Below, piece by piece: positions 36,824 to 44,817 of a stretch of DNA of 64,000 nucleotides. The position numbers and the translations under genes are program-made. Position 1 is the first letter of the stretch. Every line of letters starts with the position of its first letter. The DNA is taken from the NCBI RefSeq assembly GCF_002858805.1, contig NZ_PJZI01000009.1, forward strand, positions 1 to 64,000, given 5' to 3'. This DNA comes from Chimaeribacter arupi. Lineage in GTDB: Bacteria; Pseudomonadota; Gammaproteobacteria; Enterobacterales; Enterobacteriaceae. The notes beneath the pieces were generated by a model. That model ran no database searches. It was given only the letters and a program-made list of their open reading frames with translations, and was not told where the DNA came from.

Positions 36824-37983
36824 TTTGTCACCACCAGATTGCACTCGTTGAAAATGGCATTGATAACCCTGGGCAGATCCTGCTGTTTGCCCACCACCAC
36901 GCCGCTCAGGGGAGAGTGGTCAGCGGCATAGGAGATCGGGCCTTTGGCCCTGACCGCCTGATTATGGTGATAGTGCAGCAAAAAACCGGCCCACTTTTCT
37001 GCAGAAAAAGGCACCTGGCCACCGGCATCAAGATGATGCGCCGGGTACACGAACCAGCCGTAAAACAGCGGGTTGAGCGCCTTCACCGTGGCCGGGGGGA
37101 TGCCGAAGATCTGGTAGCGGAGATCGGCATGGTAGAGGTTCAGCCCGGTGCGCAGGTGGAAGGTTTCCGCCACGCCCGCCCCGCCGACGCGTGCCGCCGT
37201 CTCCAGAAACCAGAACCGGCCGCCGGCATCGCGTATCGCTTCAAAGTGGAAACTGCCGTCACGGTAGCCCAGGGCGGCCAGGGTCTCCGTGACCAGTGCC
37301 AGGTGTGCCGGATCAGTGGGGGTCTGTACGGAGCCGAGCGGGGAACCCGCCGAAAAACTCAGGCAGTCACGCAGGTACTCACTGCTGACAAAGGCGAGCG
37401 GCTTTCCTTTGGAGAGCCAGCCGTCGAAGTGGCAGACCGTGCCGTCGATAAAGGTTTCCACCATCATTTTTTCGCTGTTATCCAGCTTCAGGATGGCGTC
37501 GCGGATCGCGGCATCGTCACCGGTGATGATGCCGTTGCTGGACGCTTCTTCACGCGGTTTGAGCAGAAATTTTCCCGGCTGGGGCGGTAACTGCAAAAAC
37601 TCCAGCGGATGCCAGAATGCCGGCTGGCGGATCCCCTGCTGCTTGCAGCGGTAACGCATTACCCACTTGTTGCGCAGCGGCAGAATATGGGCGGGGGTGT
37701 CGCCGGGGATGGCGAAATGTTCGCGTAAGCGGGCGGCAGCCATCAAATCATATTCTGACCGGGCAATCAGCCGGTCTGCACCGGCCAGCGTGTGGGCATG
37801 GTGTTCCGCCAGCCAGGCGGCGTCAAAACAGGGCTGCGCCAGCACAATGACCGTGGCGTTGCCGGGCAGCGGTGTCTGGGGGGCGGACAGGCAAAAATAG
37901 ATAACGTCATGCGCCTGATGATCAAGGATCTGGTCATAACGGATTTTTTCAAAGGGAATGCGGTGCAGGATGACGATTTTCAT
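36820..37983 (-). CDS. ATP-grasp ligase, second of the cluster
   Basis: The 387-residue protein has the ATP-grasp organisation: a Rossmann-like N-domain (MKIVILHRIPFEKIRYD), LLKPREEASSNG with the ATP-binding Lys at 142, and a C-terminal metal site FLETAARVGG (259-268). In that motif Ala replaces the usual Asn of E-x-N-x-R, which occurs in some divergent ATP-grasp families but may alter metal binding. The start overlaps the upstream stop by four bases (ATGA), indicating translational coupling. Substrates are unknown. Confidence 0.83.
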   Translation of the reverse strand: MKIVILHRIPFEKIRYDQILDHQAHDVIYFCLSAPQTPLPGNATVIVLAQPCFDAAWLAEHHAHTLAGADRLIARSEYDLMAAARLREHFAIPGDTPAHILPLRNKWVMRYRCKQQGIRQPAFWHPLEFLQLPPQPGKFLLKPREEASSNGIITGDDAAIRDAILKLDNSEKMMVETFIDGTVCHFDGWLSKGKPLAFVSSEYLRDCLSFSAGSPLGSVQTPTDPAHLALVTETLAALGYRDGSFHFEAIRDAGGRFWFLETAARVGGAGVAETFHLRTGLNLYHADLRYQIFGIPPATVKALNPLFYGWFVYPAHHLDAGGQVPFSAEKWAGFLLHYHHNQAVRAKGPISYAADHSPLSGVVVGKQQDLPRVINAIFNECNLVVTK

Positions 37984-39227
37984 GCCTGATACTCCGTGGT
38001 GATATACCCTTGTGTGCGGCTGAAAAACGCCGGTTGCTCGGCCGGCGGCATTGTGGTGATATCCCACAGCGCCATGCCCAGGAAGATTTCCCGCTCTACC
38101 TGCGGCAGGGTGTCATGGGGTTTAAACATCAGCGTATCCTTCAGGGCGGCCGGTTCCATCGGGGTACGCTGAAGGCGGGAGAGGGTCTTACCCGGCTGGC
38201 CGAAAAACACCCGGAAAAAGGTGCTGCGCTGCTCAGGGGCTTTTTCCGCCAGCGGTGCGCCGGTAATCAGCGCCAGCCAGCGTTGCAGCAGGCAAACCCC
38301 GCTGTGGAGGCGGGTGCTGTCCACAATGTAGGCCCCGCCGATGCGCGGGTTGATTTCAATCACTTCCCAGTGATCCTGCGCGCTGCATTTCATCTCAATA
38401 TGGTAAACGCCGGTCTCCACACCCAGCGTCGCCATCACTTTTTCCAGCAGGGCGGTAGCGGCCGCCAGCCGGGCGGCGGAGATCGTGCGCGGCGGGCAGA
38501 CACAGGCCCCCTCCAGCACCGAGAAAGCCGCCTGGCTGACATCCAGCTTTTCGTGAACCGCCAGCACCTCCAGTTGCCCCTGATGCAGGCTGACTTCGAA
38601 ACTGCATTCGGTGCCGGTGATCAATCCTTCAATAATGAATGGATTGTCGGGCTGGAATACCCCGGCATAGTGGGCATCTTCCGCCGCGCGCCGTTGCAGC
38701 TGCGCCAGCTGGGCGTAAGAGGTTAACGCCGTGGCCGGAAACGTGCCCATTGACGCCAGCCCGATCCGCGGTTTGATAAAATAGTGTGCCGGTGCCGTGA
38801 TGCTCTGATAAATATCCTCAGTCAATACCTGCGCCGACACACGGGATAAACCCGCCTGGTGGAGCCGGGTGCGCATGGCCCATTTGTCCCGCAGCAGGGT
38901 AACGGTTTCCTCGCGGATATCCTGGGCAGAGAAGCGCTGATTGGCATAGGCCATCAGCCCGCGATAGCCGTCCCAGACGCTGATGCAGCCGACAAAGTGA
39001 TGGGTGTGCGCCGTTTCAGCCACCGTCTCATCAATATCCTGTTGCGTCAGATGCAGGCCGGCGGTGATTTTCATGTCCTCCGGGGCCGCGGTCCAGGCCG
39101 GCACCGTTAAACGGGCCGAGGCGGAGGAGAGAATAAAATAACGGTAGCCATCACGTGCCAGCAGCGTTTTGATGGGGTCAACCATCGACAGCAATTGATG
39201 GGATAAAATCAGCACAGCCTTTTTCAT
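37980..39227 (-). CDS. ATP-grasp ligase, first of the cluster
   Basis: The 415-residue protein shows an N-terminal domain with an early hydrophobic strand (AVLILSHQLLSMVDPIKTLL), an ATP-binding segment YFIKPRIGLASMG (149-161, Lys152), the acidic strand FIIEGLITGTECSFEV (197-212) and the metal motif IEINPRIGGAY (290-300). This is the canonical ATP-grasp set, so it should be catalytically competent. It follows the diiron oxidase gene by 26 bases and precedes the second ATP-grasp gene with an ATGA overlap. It belongs to the carboxylate-amine ligase group by motif order; the substrates cannot be inferred. Confidence 0.86.
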   Translation of the reverse strand: MKKAVLILSHQLLSMVDPIKTLLARDGYRYFILSSASARLTVPAWTAAPEDMKITAGLHLTQQDIDETVAETAHTHHFVGCISVWDGYRGLMAYANQRFSAQDIREETVTLLRDKWAMRTRLHQAGLSRVSAQVLTEDIYQSITAPAHYFIKPRIGLASMGTFPATALTSYAQLAQLQRRAAEDAHYAGVFQPDNPFIIEGLITGTECSFEVSLHQGQLEVLAVHEKLDVSQAAFSVLEGACVCPPRTISAARLAAATALLEKVMATLGVETGVYHIEMKCSAQDHWEVIEINPRIGGAYIVDSTRLHSGVCLLQRWLALITGAPLAEKAPEQRSTFFRVFFGQPGKTLSRLQRTPMEPAALKDTLMFKPHDTLPQVEREIFLGMALWDITTMPPAEQPAFFSRTQGYITTEYQA

Positions 39228-39253
39228 TTTTATTTCTCCTCCTTATTTTATGC

Positions 39254-39988
39254 TCAGGCCTTCAGGGTATTCTCGTGCAATTCCACAAAGAACATTTTCA
39301 GTAATTCCTGAATTTCAGAGAAATAGCGTTTTACATCGGCAATATCCTGGTCGCTTTCAATCAGCTTGCTCAGGATGTCCCACATATCCTGCGTGTGGTC
39401 CTCCACCAGATCGGTATTCAGGTGTGCTGCCTGGCCCATAATTTTGTCATCACCCAATGCGTCTGACAGGGCTTTAATCTGTTTCGGCGTAATTTTCTGC
39501 GTGGTGTATTCCACCAGATAGCTATAACAGACTACCCCCAGCGGTTTTTCATGCTCCGCGACAAAATAGAGGAAGCCGGTTAATAAGCGGGTATAAAAAC
39601 TTGGCTCGGTAGCGTAAATCGTCTCTTTAGTCACCCCCAGACTCTCTGCATCCTGCATAAACAGCGTGTCGTGCAGCATCTCCTCGTCCTGATAGGCGGC
39701 GTAGAGCTGGGCGGCTTCGGCGTTGACCTGCGAAATCTTGTGCAGGGCATTGCACTGGGCGCTGCGCATCAGGCGGATACGCCAGCAGTGCTCAATCAGC
39801 GTTTGCTGATAATACGCCGGGTTGATCTCTTTACCTTCCAGGTGCCGGGCTGACGGCACAGTGTTATTCCACTCAATAATCTTGGTGTCGAGGAAATCAT
39901 CCAGTTCACGTTTCACCGCCTGGCTGCGGTCACGGTCAAGGAAAGGGGCGGTACGGATAATAGAGGTGTCTTTAATACGGTTGCTCAT
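39254..39988 (-). CDS. Haem-oxygenase-like diiron oxidase (HDO) candidate
   Basis: HDO enzymes use a labile diiron centre and oxygen for N-oxygenation, oxidative decarboxylation or C-C cleavage in natural-product pathways (UndA, BesC, SznF are examples). This all-helical 244-residue protein has the ligand pattern expected of the family: E103-x2-H106 (in DEEMLHD), E160 (YLVEYTT), and H189-x3-D193 followed by H198 (HLNTDLVEDH). The spacing is close to that of UndA. Overall identity to known members was not testable here. A 2Fe-2S ferredoxin gene lies four bases upstream and may supply electrons. Composition is more AT-rich than the flanking genes. An alternative would be a TenA/PqqC-like non-oxidative fold, but the ligand set argues against it. 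Confidence 0.72.
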   Translation of the reverse strand: MSNRIKDTSIIRTAPFLDRDRSQAVKRELDDFLDTKIIEWNNTVPSARHLEGKEINPAYYQQTLIEHCWRIRLMRSAQCNALHKISQVNAEAAQLYAAYQDEEMLHDTLFMQDAESLGVTKETIYATEPSFYTRLLTGFLYFVAEHEKPLGVVCYSYLVEYTTQKITPKQIKALSDALGDDKIMGQAAHLNTDLVEDHTQDMWDILSKLIESDQDIADVKRYFSEIQELLKMFFVELHENTLKA

Positions 39989-39992
39989 TATA

Positions 39993-40253
39993 TTACTCCA
40001 TATAGTTTTCTATCAGGGAAACATCACCGGTAATCAGGCATTGACATGCCAGGCGAATAGCCGGATCTTCAATATTAAGGGCGTTGAATAATCTTTTTTC
40101 TTTGGGCGTTTTGCGAGTGATATTCTCTGCGCCGGAAATAATTTTCACCCGGCATATTCCGCAGTTTCCGGTTTTACACCCGAACTTCATATTTTCACGG
40201 CACTCGGTTAATGAAATAACATCCCGGAACAGGTATTCAGTCTTACTTTTCAT
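39993..40253 (-). CDS. Plant-type 2Fe-2S ferredoxin
   Basis: A small electron carrier (86 residues). The cluster ligands are C26-x4-C31-x2-C34 (GCKTGNCGICRVK) and C70 in IRLACQC, the plant/chloroplast ferredoxin arrangement. The ATG is within the 3' end of the transporter gene in another frame, so the genes overlap by eleven bases. Between a transporter and a candidate diiron oxidase, the natural role is reductant for that oxidase. Reductase partner genes are not present in the cluster, so a host ferredoxin reductase would be needed. AT-rich relative to neighbours. Confidence 0.85.
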   Translation of the reverse strand: MKSKTEYLFRDVISLTECRENMKFGCKTGNCGICRVKIISGAENITRKTPKEKRLFNALNIEDPAIRLACQCLITGDVSLIENYME

Positions 40254-41376
40254 AAAGATTATGGAGGGCATCAGAATGTTCCTTATGGCGGCGCTGATAA
40301 AGCCACAGCCAGCTAAACAGGGCGAAAATGGCAATAGCAGACAGGATCTCAGCGTTATAGGGCGCGGGCAGATAACGCATCACACACACGGTCAACCCCG
40401 CCCCGGCACTCACGGAGATTTCTTTAATCAGCAAGGCATTGTCCTGGGCGGCGCAATAATCCAGATAACTCAGCCCGCACTCCGCGATGGAGAGCAGCGT
40501 CAGCCACAGCAGCGCCCCGGTAAAGGTATGCACCCGGAAAATATCAGGCATCGCCAGCAGCACCAGCCCGCCGAGGATAATCAGCAGCGACACCCACAAC
40601 GCCTTATTGCCGCTGTACGCAATCAGTTTCATGACCGGCAGCTGTAACAGGGCCACCACCGCGCTGTTCAGGATAATCATCACGCCGTACCAGGCGGGCA
40701 GCGTGCTGTGGTGGGCCAGGATCGCCTGCGGCAGCACAGAAAACACGGCGAACAGTTTGATGCCGTTCATCAGCCCGGCCAGCACCCACAGGGTGTTCCT
40801 GCCGGAGGGCACCGTCAACGCGGTGGCAGGCAGCAGCGCCGCAGAGGGGGTAAAACGCCAGGCCGCGGGCAGGCACAGCAGCAGCAACAGGCCAAGCAGC
40901 AGGTAGAAATAGAGCGGTTGCCAGTGGGGGTAGAGCAGCACGACCCCGGCGCACAGGCTGCCGACATTCAGCATAATCTTGTTATTGGCCGCCCCGGCCG
41001 GGGTGGCAGCGGCATCTTTCTTGACGATGTAGCCCAGCACGGCGATGCCGTAGCCAAACAGGAGGACGGCGACCACCTGCACGCCCGGCAGAGCGGGTAC
41101 AGCGAGCAGTATGACGCCGGCCAGCGCGGCAAACACTGTGACACGCAACGCAAAAGGGCCGAACAGCAGCAACGTCAGGGGTGTCAGGATCAGCAGCAAC
41201 CGGTACCCTGTTGCCAACACAATGTTGTTGGTGGCATCCAGCCAGACGTTGGCCTGCCCAAGCAGCGCAAACAGCACAATGGCCGACAGCATCCGTAACA
41301 GTAAGGCGGGGGAGCCTGTCAGGAAGGTGTGTCGCGGCGCGCTGAAATTAAATGAAATTTTACCTAAAAGTTTCAC
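40243..41376 (-). CDS. MFS-like membrane transporter, probable product exporter
   Basis: A polytopic protein (377 residues) with about 11-12 hydrophobic segments spread over the whole length, for example LLRMLSAIVLFALLGQANVW, YFYLLLGLLLLLCLPAAW and LWVSLLIILGGLVLLAM. It lacks clear MFS signature motifs in loop 2-3, so I assign it only loosely to the major facilitator group. It is the first gene of the operon and diverges from the MocR gene. Exporters are usual in small peptide or amino-acid antibiotic clusters, where they also give self-protection; import is the alternative. Confidence 0.7.
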   Translation of the reverse strand: MKLLGKISFNFSAPRHTFLTGSPALLLRMLSAIVLFALLGQANVWLDATNNIVLATGYRLLLILTPLTLLLFGPFALRVTVFAALAGVILLAVPALPGVQVVAVLLFGYGIAVLGYIVKKDAAATPAGAANNKIMLNVGSLCAGVVLLYPHWQPLYFYLLLGLLLLLCLPAAWRFTPSAALLPATALTVPSGRNTLWVLAGLMNGIKLFAVFSVLPQAILAHHSTLPAWYGVMIILNSAVVALLQLPVMKLIAYSGNKALWVSLLIILGGLVLLAMPDIFRVHTFTGALLWLTLLSIAECGLSYLDYCAAQDNALLIKEISVSAGAGLTVCVMRYLPAPYNAEILSAIAIFALFSWLWLYQRRHKEHSDALHNLYEK

Positions 41377-41412
41377 GAATCAATACCCTGGCGAAGGTCT
41401 GGATCGCTAACA

Positions 41413-41451
41413 TAAGGCATGATGGGCATCAGCGGCAGGTAAGGCGTGATG
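41413..41451. promoter_or_regulatory. Direct repeat in the divergent promoter, candidate MocR operator
   Basis: TAAGGCATGATG (41413-41424) and TAAGGCGTGATG (41440-41451) match at 11 of 12 positions and start 27 bases apart, between the MocR gene and the divergent ATP-grasp operon. MocR-type regulators such as GabR and PdxR bind direct repeats in the promoter they share with their target. On the minus strand a -10-like TATGTT overlaps the first copy. Confidence 0.6.
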
Positions 41452-41500
41452 ATTTCCCGCCCGGCCTGGCTGGTAAAAACACCGGTACAGTGGCGTCAGG

Positions 41501-42904
41501 ATGAAAAAGAAAAGTATGCTGAGCTTAATGCATTTCCAGCGGGTTGAAGGGCTGTCCAAGGTCAATCAGTTAGTGGCGTTTATCGCACAGGCGGTGGACG
41601 AAGGCACGCTGGGGCCGGGCAGCCGGTTACCTTCGCTGCGTGAATTTTGTGAGCAGTTGTCGGTCAGTAAATACACGGTGGTGGATGCGCTGGAGCGGTT
41701 GCGCGCACGCGGCCTGGTCACCTCGGTGCCGGGGCGCGGTTACTTTATCAGCCGAGACAGCGTGCCGGGCGGCCCGGCGGCGCCGGCGGCGCAGGCAGCG
41801 GCAGATCTGCACACCCGGCTGAAGCGGGCGTTTGCCACCAACAGCACCCTGCTGCGGCCGGGCTGCGGCTTTTTCCCGGAAGCCTGGCTTGATACCGGGC
41901 TGTTCCGTAAGGCGCTGCGGCACACGCTCCGCACTCCCCGCCTGCGCTTTATGGAGTATGGGCACCCGCTGGGTTACCTGCCGTTGCGCCAGACATTGCA
42001 AATGAAACTGGCCGATGCGGGCCTGCAGGTGCCGGCAGATAACCTCATCCTGACCAGCAGCACCATGAATGCCGTTGATCTGCTGCTGCGGGTGCTGGTG
42101 ACACCGGGCGATACCGTGTTGCTGGACGATCTCTGCTACTTCAATTTCACCGCCAACCTGCGCCAGCACCGGGCCAACGTGGTCTTTGTGCCGCGCGGCC
42201 ATCAGGGGGTGACCCCCGCCGCGCTGGAGGCGCTGCTGATCGCCCACCGGCCCAAAGTCTTTATTACCTCCGGGCTGATGCACAACCCTACCGGCCACAG
42301 CTACGCGCTGGGGGAGATGGTCGCCCTGATCACGCTGCTCAACCGCTACGGCTGCCACCTGATTGAGGACGACCTCTATCACGATCTGATGGAAGGGGCA
42401 CCGCCGCCGATGGCCGCCCTGGCCGGGCTGGCGAATGCCAGTTATATCTCCGGTTTCTCCAAGCTGCTGAGCGCCAATATGCGGGTGGGTTACATTGCCG
42501 CCAACCCGGCGCTGACGCAGGCCATCACCCAGCTGAAATCCCTGACCGGCAGCGTGACCTGTGAATTTACCGAGCAGGCGCTCTGCCAGTTCTTCCGGGA
42601 CGGCAGCTACTACCGCCACCAGCGGCGGCTGGTCAGCCGGTTGGCGGAATCCTCCGCGCGGGTAACCGCATGGTTACAGGCGGCGGGGTGCCGCTTCCCG
42701 GTGCGGCATACCGGGGGGCTGTTTTTATGGGCGCACTTACCCGCGCATGTGAATGCGGAGGCACTGGCAGAACAGGCGCTGGCGGAAGGGATTGCGCTGG
42801 CACCGGGCAGCCTGTTTGGCGGCGGGCAGCATGAGATGCGCTTTAATATTGCGCACAGCGATGATCCGATGGTCAGCGAGCGGGTAACGGCGCTGCTGGC
42901 ATGA
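41501..42904 (+). CDS. MocR/GabR-type transcription regulator with aminotransferase domain
   Basis: A 467-residue fusion of a GntR-type winged helix (residues about 15-85, with SRLPSLREFCEQLSVSKYTV) and a fold-type I aminotransferase domain. The PLP site is intact: HNPTGHS at 261-267, EDDLYHDL with the Asp that contacts the PLP ring nitrogen, and Lys321 in SGFSKLLSANMRVGYIA. Such proteins sense amino acids or PLP derivatives and activate divergent operons. The gene diverges from the six-gene operon with 124 bases between them, so it most likely regulates that cluster. The aminotransferase domain could in principle also be catalytic, but the HTH and position favour regulation. Confidence 0.92.
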   Translation: MKKKSMLSLMHFQRVEGLSKVNQLVAFIAQAVDEGTLGPGSRLPSLREFCEQLSVSKYTVVDALERLRARGLVTSVPGRGYFISRDSVPGGPAAPAAQAAADLHTRLKRAFATNSTLLRPGCGFFPEAWLDTGLFRKALRHTLRTPRLRFMEYGHPLGYLPLRQTLQMKLADAGLQVPADNLILTSSTMNAVDLLLRVLVTPGDTVLLDDLCYFNFTANLRQHRANVVFVPRGHQGVTPAALEALLIAHRPKVFITSGLMHNPTGHSYALGEMVALITLLNRYGCHLIEDDLYHDLMEGAPPPMAALAGLANASYISGFSKLLSANMRVGYIAANPALTQAITQLKSLTGSVTCEFTEQALCQFFRDGSYYRHQRRLVSRLAESSARVTAWLQAAGCRFPVRHTGGLFLWAHLPAHVNAEALAEQALAEGIALAPGSLFGGGQHEMRFNIAHSDDPMVSERVTALLA

Positions 42905-42907
42905 CAA

Positions 42908-42961
42908 CCCGGCTGCTGCCGGGCCGAAAAAAGGAGAGCTGGCCCGGCTGCTGCCGGGCCG
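42908..42961. repeat. Two identical 19-bp hairpin repeats between MocR gene and yeiQ
   Basis: CCCGGCTGCTGCCGGGCCG occurs at 42908-42926 and again, identical, at 42943-42961. Each can fold into a hairpin with a TGCT loop. They separate two convergent genes and may terminate both; on the minus strand the first hairpin is followed by a T-rich stretch (TCTCCTTTTTT). Confidence 0.75.
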
Positions 42962-42968
42962 GAAACGC

Positions 42969-44441
42969 TTAGCGGTTGACCCAGCGTTGCACGGTTTCAC
43001 GCGCGCCGACGTCACGCAGGCTCAGCCAGGCGCGGGTCACGGCGCTGACGAACGCCGCCTGCTGCGGCAGGTCTTCGCCAAAGATCGCTTTCAGGCCCAG
43101 CAGCGCCTGCACCCGGCCTTCATCCGCCGGGGAGGCCGCCACCGTCTGTTGCAGCGTGGCGAGCATCGGGTCTTTCACCTCAATCGGCTGGCCGGCATCG
43201 TCGGTGCCGCTGACGTAACGCATCCAGCCCGCCACGCCCAGCGCCAGCAGGTTAAAATCACTGCCGTTGGCCAGGTGCCAGCGCACCGAGTCCAGCATCC
43301 GTTGCGGCAGTTTCTGGCTGCCGTCCATCGCAATCTGCCAGGTGCGGTGCTTCAGCGCCGGGTTGCCGTAGCGGGCGATCAGCTGATCGGCGTAGCCGGG
43401 CAGGTCGGTGTCGCGCACCGTCAGGGTCGGTGCCTGTTCATCCAGCATCAGGCGGTGGGCGGCGGTGCGGTAGGCCGGGTCCTCCATGCACTCATTAATG
43501 TGCTGGTAACCGGCCAGGTAGCCGAGGTAAGCCAGGAACGAGTGGCTGCCGTTCAGCATCCGCAGTTTCATCTGCTCAAACGGCAGCACGTCGTCCACCA
43601 GTTGCGCCCCGGCGCGCTCCCAGGCCGGGCGGCCGGCGACAAAATTATCCTCGATAACCCATTGCAGGAACGGCTCACAGGCGATGGCGCAGGCATCCTG
43701 CACGCCGCCCAGCGCCTCAGCGATCTCCTCCAGCGTCTCCGGCGTGGCCGCCGGGACGATGCGGTCCACCATGGTGCTGGGGAAACTGACGTGCTCAGCA
43801 ATCCAGTGCGCCAGCGCCGGATCGCGCGCCTGCGCCAGCCCGATCAGCGAGTTTTTCACCACGTGGCCGTTATCCGGGATGTTGTCACAGGAGAGCACGG
43901 TAAACGGCGGCAGGTTGCGCGTATGGCGCAGGCGCAGCGCCTCGACCAGGATCGCCGGGACGGAGGTCGGCGCGGTGGGGTTGGCGAGGTCATCCATAAT
44001 CGCCGGGTGGCTGAGGTCCAGTTTGCCGCTGCCCGGCTCAATGCAGTAGCCCTTTTCCGTGATGGTCAGCGTGACTATCGCCACCTGCGGTTCCGCCAGC
44101 TTTTCCAGCACCGCCGGAACGCCCTCAATTTTGCCGTGCACCGACTCATGCACCGCGCCGATCACGATAGCCTGATTGCCCTGCGCCCCTTTTTCCAGCA
44201 CGGTGTAAAGATGGTCCTGCTCGCGCAACTGGCGCATCATGTCCGCACCGCCGTGCAGGCTGACTTCGCACAGCCCCCAGTCACCGCCCTCCAGGTTCAG
44301 CAGCCGGTCGGTGACCAGCGCCTGATGCGCCCGGTGGAACGCCCCGAAGCCGATATGCACAATGCGGCTCTGCAAGCGCCGGCGATCATAAGCCGGTTGC
44401 TGGACAGCGTGCGGAAGCGAAGCGGTGGCAATAGTTTTCAT
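42969..44441 (-). CDS. yeiQ: Mannitol dehydrogenase-family hexuronate oxidoreductase YeiQ
   Basis: YeiQ belongs to the polyol-specific long-chain dehydrogenase family that includes UxuB (fructuronate reductase, D-fructuronate to D-mannonate with NADH). The start MKTIATASLPHAVQQ gives 490 residues, like E. coli YeiQ; upstream in-frame codons are not conserved. The Rossmann segment RIVHIGFGAFHRAHQA and the catalytic segment MVDRIVPAATPETLE and KLRMLNGSHSFLAYLGYLAG (K-x5-N-x2-H) are present. Divergently placed next to uxuA, whose enzyme uses D-mannonate, so it may act as the UxuB of this organism. Confidence 0.9.
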   Translation of the reverse strand: MKTIATASLPHAVQQPAYDRRRLQSRIVHIGFGAFHRAHQALVTDRLLNLEGGDWGLCEVSLHGGADMMRQLREQDHLYTVLEKGAQGNQAIVIGAVHESVHGKIEGVPAVLEKLAEPQVAIVTLTITEKGYCIEPGSGKLDLSHPAIMDDLANPTAPTSVPAILVEALRLRHTRNLPPFTVLSCDNIPDNGHVVKNSLIGLAQARDPALAHWIAEHVSFPSTMVDRIVPAATPETLEEIAEALGGVQDACAIACEPFLQWVIEDNFVAGRPAWERAGAQLVDDVLPFEQMKLRMLNGSHSFLAYLGYLAGYQHINECMEDPAYRTAAHRLMLDEQAPTLTVRDTDLPGYADQLIARYGNPALKHRTWQIAMDGSQKLPQRMLDSVRWHLANGSDFNLLALGVAGWMRYVSGTDDAGQPIEVKDPMLATLQQTVAASPADEGRVQALLGLKAIFGEDLPQQAAFVSAVTRAWLSLRDVGARETVQRWVNR

Positions 44442-44520
44442 GAATGCTCCTGACTGAGAATGCCGGCAACGGCCGGGAAGGCGGACCCGCGGCCGGAAAG
44501 ACCCGCACACGGGGAAAAAG

Positions 44521-44531
44521 TGGTCAGACCA
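44521..44531. promoter_or_regulatory. UxuR/ExuR-like operator between yeiQ and uxuA
   Basis: TGGTCAGACCA, a perfect palindrome of the GntR/FadR-subfamily type (TGGT-N3-ACCA) flanked by A and T tracts (AAAAAG and ATTTTTT). UxuR and ExuR operators share the TGGT/ACCA half sites. The site is 80 bases upstream of the yeiQ start and 287 bases upstream of uxuA. Confidence 0.6.
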
Positions 44532-44684
44532 ATTTTTTGGCGGCGGACAGGTTTCAGCGCATTTCCCGCACCGCCAGGCAGCCCTGACCCCCGGCAGTGT
44601 ACTGCCGCACCGCCTAAATTCAAACCGCCGCACCGCAGATTAACTGAGATTCGTGAAGTGCATCAACCCATTGCCCAGAGTGTT

Positions 44685-44712
44685 TTGACAAGGCAACGCG
44701 CCGGTGTATGGT
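44685..44712 (+). promoter_or_regulatory. Candidate uxuA promoter
   Basis: TTGACA, 16 bases, TATGGT on the plus strand, about 105 bases upstream of the uxuA start. The -35 hexamer is perfect, the -10 is moderate. Confidence 0.5.
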
Positions 44713-44817
44713 AGTAAGATAAGTGATAACTTGATTCACTGGTATGACAGCTTTGTGCTGATTGCCCCCTTACCCGCACAGCGCTGCCCACTGCCTTCTT
44801 AATGAAAAGGATAAAGC

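Noticed and set aside
41501..42904. MocR gene as a biosynthetic aminotransferase of the cluster
   Set aside because: The N-terminal GntR-type helix-turn-helix and the divergent position argue for a regulator, although the PLP site is intact.
42987..44453. 488-codon open frame opposite yeiQ
   Set aside because: Antisense shadow of high-GC codon usage; composition is His/Arg/Gln-rich without recognisable domain, and yeiQ is clear.
44730..44750. GTGA ... TCAC symmetry upstream of uxuA as a CRP site
   Set aside because: The half sites are nine bases apart instead of six, so it does not fit the CRP consensus.
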